Positions 62,560 to 64,000 of a DNA stretch of 64,000 bases are shown here, piece after piece. Where the stretch lies: positions 21,644 to 85,643 of the forward strand of contig CAUBMI010000001.1 in assembly GCA_958436995.1 (NCBI GenBank), given 5' to 3'. A program made the translations under genes and the position numbers. Position 1 is the first letter of the stretch. Every line of letters begins with the position of its first letter. Origin of the DNA: an uncultured Collinsella sp. GTDB taxonomy: Bacteria > Actinomycetota > Coriobacteriia > Coriobacteriales > Coriobacteriaceae. Below the pieces are notes generated by a model. That model searched no databases and was not told the origin of the DNA. It saw only the letters and a program-made list of their open reading frames with translations.

Positions 62560-62853
62560 TTACTCCTGGTCGTCGCGACGGACGATCATGTGGCGGACCA
62601 CAGCGTCGGTGATGCGCAGGACGCGATCAAGCTCGGCGATCTGGGTAGGATCTGCGTGGAAGTTGATGAGGGTGTAGTCACCATCGGTGAGGTCGTTGAT
62701 CTCGTAGGCGAGCTTGCGCTTGCCCCACTCGTCAACGGAGTCGACCTTGCCAGCGCCCTCAGCGATCGTGGTATCGATACGCTTCATAACAGCGAGACGA
62801 GTCTCGGGGTCGAGCGACGGGTCAACAAAGAACAGCAGTTCATAAGCCTTCAT
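62560..62853 (-). CDS. rpsF: 30S ribosomal protein S6
   Basis: 97 residues (MKAYELLFFVDPSLDPETRL, DEWGKRKLAYEINDLTDGDY). GAGGAGG lies 7 nt before the ATG at 62853. First gene of the operon. S6 pairs with S18, encoded two genes on. Confidence 0.97.
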   Translation of the reverse strand: MKAYELLFFVDPSLDPETRLAVMKRIDTTIAEGAGKVDSVDEWGKRKLAYEINDLTDGDYTLINFHADPTQIAELDRVLRITDAVVRHMIVRRDDQE

Positions 62854-62879
62854 ATTGTCACCTCCTCTGGGCAAATGTG

Positions 62880-62908
62880 GCTTCAGGTCGTGAAGGTGCG
62901 CCTGAAGC
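62880..62908 (-). promoter_or_regulatory. Hairpin in the rpsF leader
   Basis: GCTTCAGG and CCTGAAGC (8 bp, perfect) close a 13-nt loop, 27 nt before the rpsF start. S6:S18 complexes bind leader hairpins in several phyla; the match to that motif is not established here. Confidence 0.5.
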
Positions 62909-62924
62909 AGGAAAAGACTTGGTA

Positions 62925-62953
62925 ATAATATCTTTCAACCTCCTAGGCTGCAA
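62925..62953 (-). promoter_or_regulatory. Promoter of the rpsF operon
   Basis: TTGCAG (62953-62948) and TATTAT (62930-62925) on the minus strand, 17 bp apart, about 72 bp before the rpsF ATG. Confidence 0.7.
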
Positions 62954-63314
62954 GAATATGCAGCTACAACCTCATGACCTCCACATATGCCCATACTCAC
63001 ACGACGTTTCATGCGCATTCCAACCAAATGCTGACCAAAAGCTTGACGGATCTGTTGACAAGATACGGTGCCGTGGGGACAAGCTGAGCCAAGCCGCAGG
63101 TCAACGGGCACAAGGCTGTGGTCGCAAAATGCATACCAGTGGCCCACAGCACCACCCAAAGATTTTTAAATTCATTGCCAAGTCGCTTATGAATACCCTT
63201 TTTTGAACAATTGAGTTGATCAACCACGCTGGTCGGAAGCCGTTTTTTGGCACCTCAAGCCCCACTGCAGCGCCAAGCACGGCCAAGCGTTTTAAAAAAT
63301 GCCAACTTTTCTGT
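62954..63314. other. Gene-free gap
   Basis: About 360 bp between the rpsF promoter and the tRNA-Ser promoter. Short frames occur on both strands, but none has a ribosome binding site or a recognisable product; the composition is less G+C-rich than the neighbouring genes. Confidence 0.5.
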
Positions 63315-63342
63315 TTGCACTTTGCGATTCCTCGTGTATACT
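63315..63342 (+). promoter_or_regulatory. Promoter of the tRNA-Ser pair
   Basis: TTGCAC (63315-63320) and TATACT (63337-63342), 16 bp apart, 17 bp before the tRNA. Confidence 0.75.
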
Positions 63343-63358
63343 GACTTTCGCATTTAAC

Positions 63359-63449
63359 GGAGAGTTGTCCGAGTGGCCGAAGGAGCACGATTGGAAATCG
63401 TGTAGGCGTCAAAAGCGTCTCCAGGGTTCAAATCCCTGACTCTCCGCCA
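63359..63449 (+). tRNA. tRNA-Ser (anticodon GGA)
   Basis: 91 nt with encoded CCA. Acceptor GGAGAGT/ACTCTCC, anticodon loop TTGGAAA closed by CACGA/TCGTG, a long variable arm (AGGCGTCAAAAGCGTC) typical of class II tRNAs, T-arm AGGGTTCAAATCCCT. Confidence 0.96.
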
Positions 63450-63497
63450 GTTAATTCCAAAGCAGGCCTTCGAGCCTGCTTTGTTTTTACCCCACGC

Positions 63498-63588
63498 GGA
63501 GGGGTGGCAGAGTGGTTGAATGCGGCGGTCTCGAAAACCGTTTGGCCTGTATAAGGTCACGAGGGTTCGAATCCCTCCTCCTCCGCCA
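63498..63588 (+). tRNA. tRNA-Ser (anticodon CGA)
   Basis: 91 nt with encoded CCA; acceptor GGAGGGG/CTCCTCC (one G.U), anticodon loop CTCGAAA closed by CGGT/ACCG, long variable arm, T-loop GGTTCGAATCC. It lies 48 bp after tRNA-Ser(GGA) and shares its promoter. Confidence 0.95.
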
Positions 63589-63600
63589 TTAGATGGTATG

Positions 63601-63627
63601 AGCCCCAGCAATGGGGCTTTTTTCTTT
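63601..63627 (+). terminator. Terminator of the tRNA-Ser pair
   Basis: AGCCCC (63601-63606) pairs with GGGGCT (63613-63618), followed by a T run. Confidence 0.85.
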
Positions 63628-63650
63628 TTGAGCACATTTCAATAACGCGC

Positions 63651-63773
63651 AGGAGGAGGGATTCGAACCCGCCAGGGCGCGAAGCGTAAAGAAAACGCGC
63701 CAATGGCGCGTTTTTAGCGCAGCGCGGTCGGCGTAAGCCGACCGGATAAATTTTGAGCGCTGCTCAAAATTTA
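63651..63773. repeat. Inverted tRNA-Ser 3' fragment followed by three hairpins
   Basis: AGGAGGAGGGATTCGAACCC (63651-63670) is the exact complement of the T-arm/acceptor part of tRNA-Ser(CGA). Three perfect hairpins follow: AAAACGCGCC/GGCGCGTTTT (63692-63714), GGTCGGC/GCCGACC (63726-63743), TAAATTTTGAGC/GCTCAAAATTTA (63747-63773). It may be a remnant of an element that used the tRNA gene as attachment site. From 63774 to 63950 no gene is visible. Confidence 0.7.
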
Positions 63774-63950
63774 GACATCCCTCCTATTCAACCACGCCCC
63801 CATCGCGTTCAGCATCGACCCAGATCCCCAAACATGGAACCTACGCCCGCATCCAGTCCCGACCGTTTGCCGAGCAATAGGGTCGCAATCGGCGCCGAAC
63901 ATGTACTATGTACGGGCATTGTCCAAATCCGTAATCCAAAGGACCCCATC

Positions 63951-64000
63951 TTGCCCGTCGTCGCCGCTATGACCGTTACCTCACACGCCACGGATGCCAT
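63951..64000 (+). CDS. Possible start of a gene cut by the window edge
   Basis: A TTG at 63951 lies 7 nt after AAAGGA and opens a frame (MPVVAAMTVTSHATDA) to the end of the window; an in-frame ATG at 63969 is the alternative. Too short to name. Confidence 0.3.
   Translation, partial: MPVVAAMTVTSHATDA

Noticed and set aside
62935..63230. Small coding frame before rpsF
   Set aside because: No ribosome binding site, overlaps the rpsF promoter, no recognisable product.

Overview
The window is a high-G+C bacterial chromosome segment. Gene content and style fit Coriobacteriia (Actinomycetota), most likely a Collinsella-type gut anaerobe: a mannose-family PTS operon, a sortase-anchored giant glycosidase, an Old Yellow Enzyme-type flavo-iron-sulfur reductase, an NfnAB-type transhydrogenase and an ECF vitamin transporter sit among dense housekeeping genes. 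The genus call is inference from style, not from a search.

Layout. 1-3.5 kb: a partial DUF4143 ATPase whose upstream DNA carries five 12-bp repeats at an exact 23-bp period; an OYE/dienoyl-CoA-reductase-like enzyme; a three-unit palindromic array; tRNA-fMet. 3.8-9 kb: coaX, a degenerate biotin-ligase-like gene, a fused folP-folK, a sirtuin and xthA. 9-13 kb: a mosaic of inverted repeats, then an ECF transporter operon (T, fused A1-A2, S) whose ATPase linker contains a 189-bp palindrome-ended element read in frame. 13-18 kb: glmU-prs-pth, interrupted between prs and pth by a PD-(D/E)XK-like gene bracketed by two 204-bp elements with shared inverted ends. 18.5-21 kb: NfnAB-like pair and a second palindromic array with the same geometry as the first. 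21-28.5 kb: a cytidylate-kinase-like gene, a polar amino-acid ABC transporter, yqeY, a PrsA-like foldase, a stand-alone PTS IIA protein and a RelB/PIN toxin-antitoxin pair. 28.6-36 kb: purN-purM-purF, a CmpB-like membrane protein, a MoaE-like protein, sortase B and purE. 36-42.5 kb: a 2137-residue wall-anchored GH31 glycosidase. 43-48 kb: MarR regulator, small membrane protein, mannose-type PTS (IIA-IIB-IIC-IID) and its divergent GntR/UTRA regulator. 48-64 kb: carAB, an ABC exporter, Nudix, purD, purA, dnaB, the rpsF-ssb-rpsR-rplI operon and two tRNA-Ser genes.

How the genes work together: purF/M/N/E/D/A and carAB supply nucleotides together with prs; the GH31 enzyme, sortase and PTS suggest host-glycan or starch-like sugar harvesting, and the GH31 and PTS genes share an identical 12-bp sequence at nearly the same distance upstream. 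The most unusual layer is non-genic: several families of short palindromic elements occupy most intergenic gaps, and two kinds have lengths divisible by three with an open frame across them, as expected for in-frame insertable elements. All statements come from reading the sequence; no database search was run.
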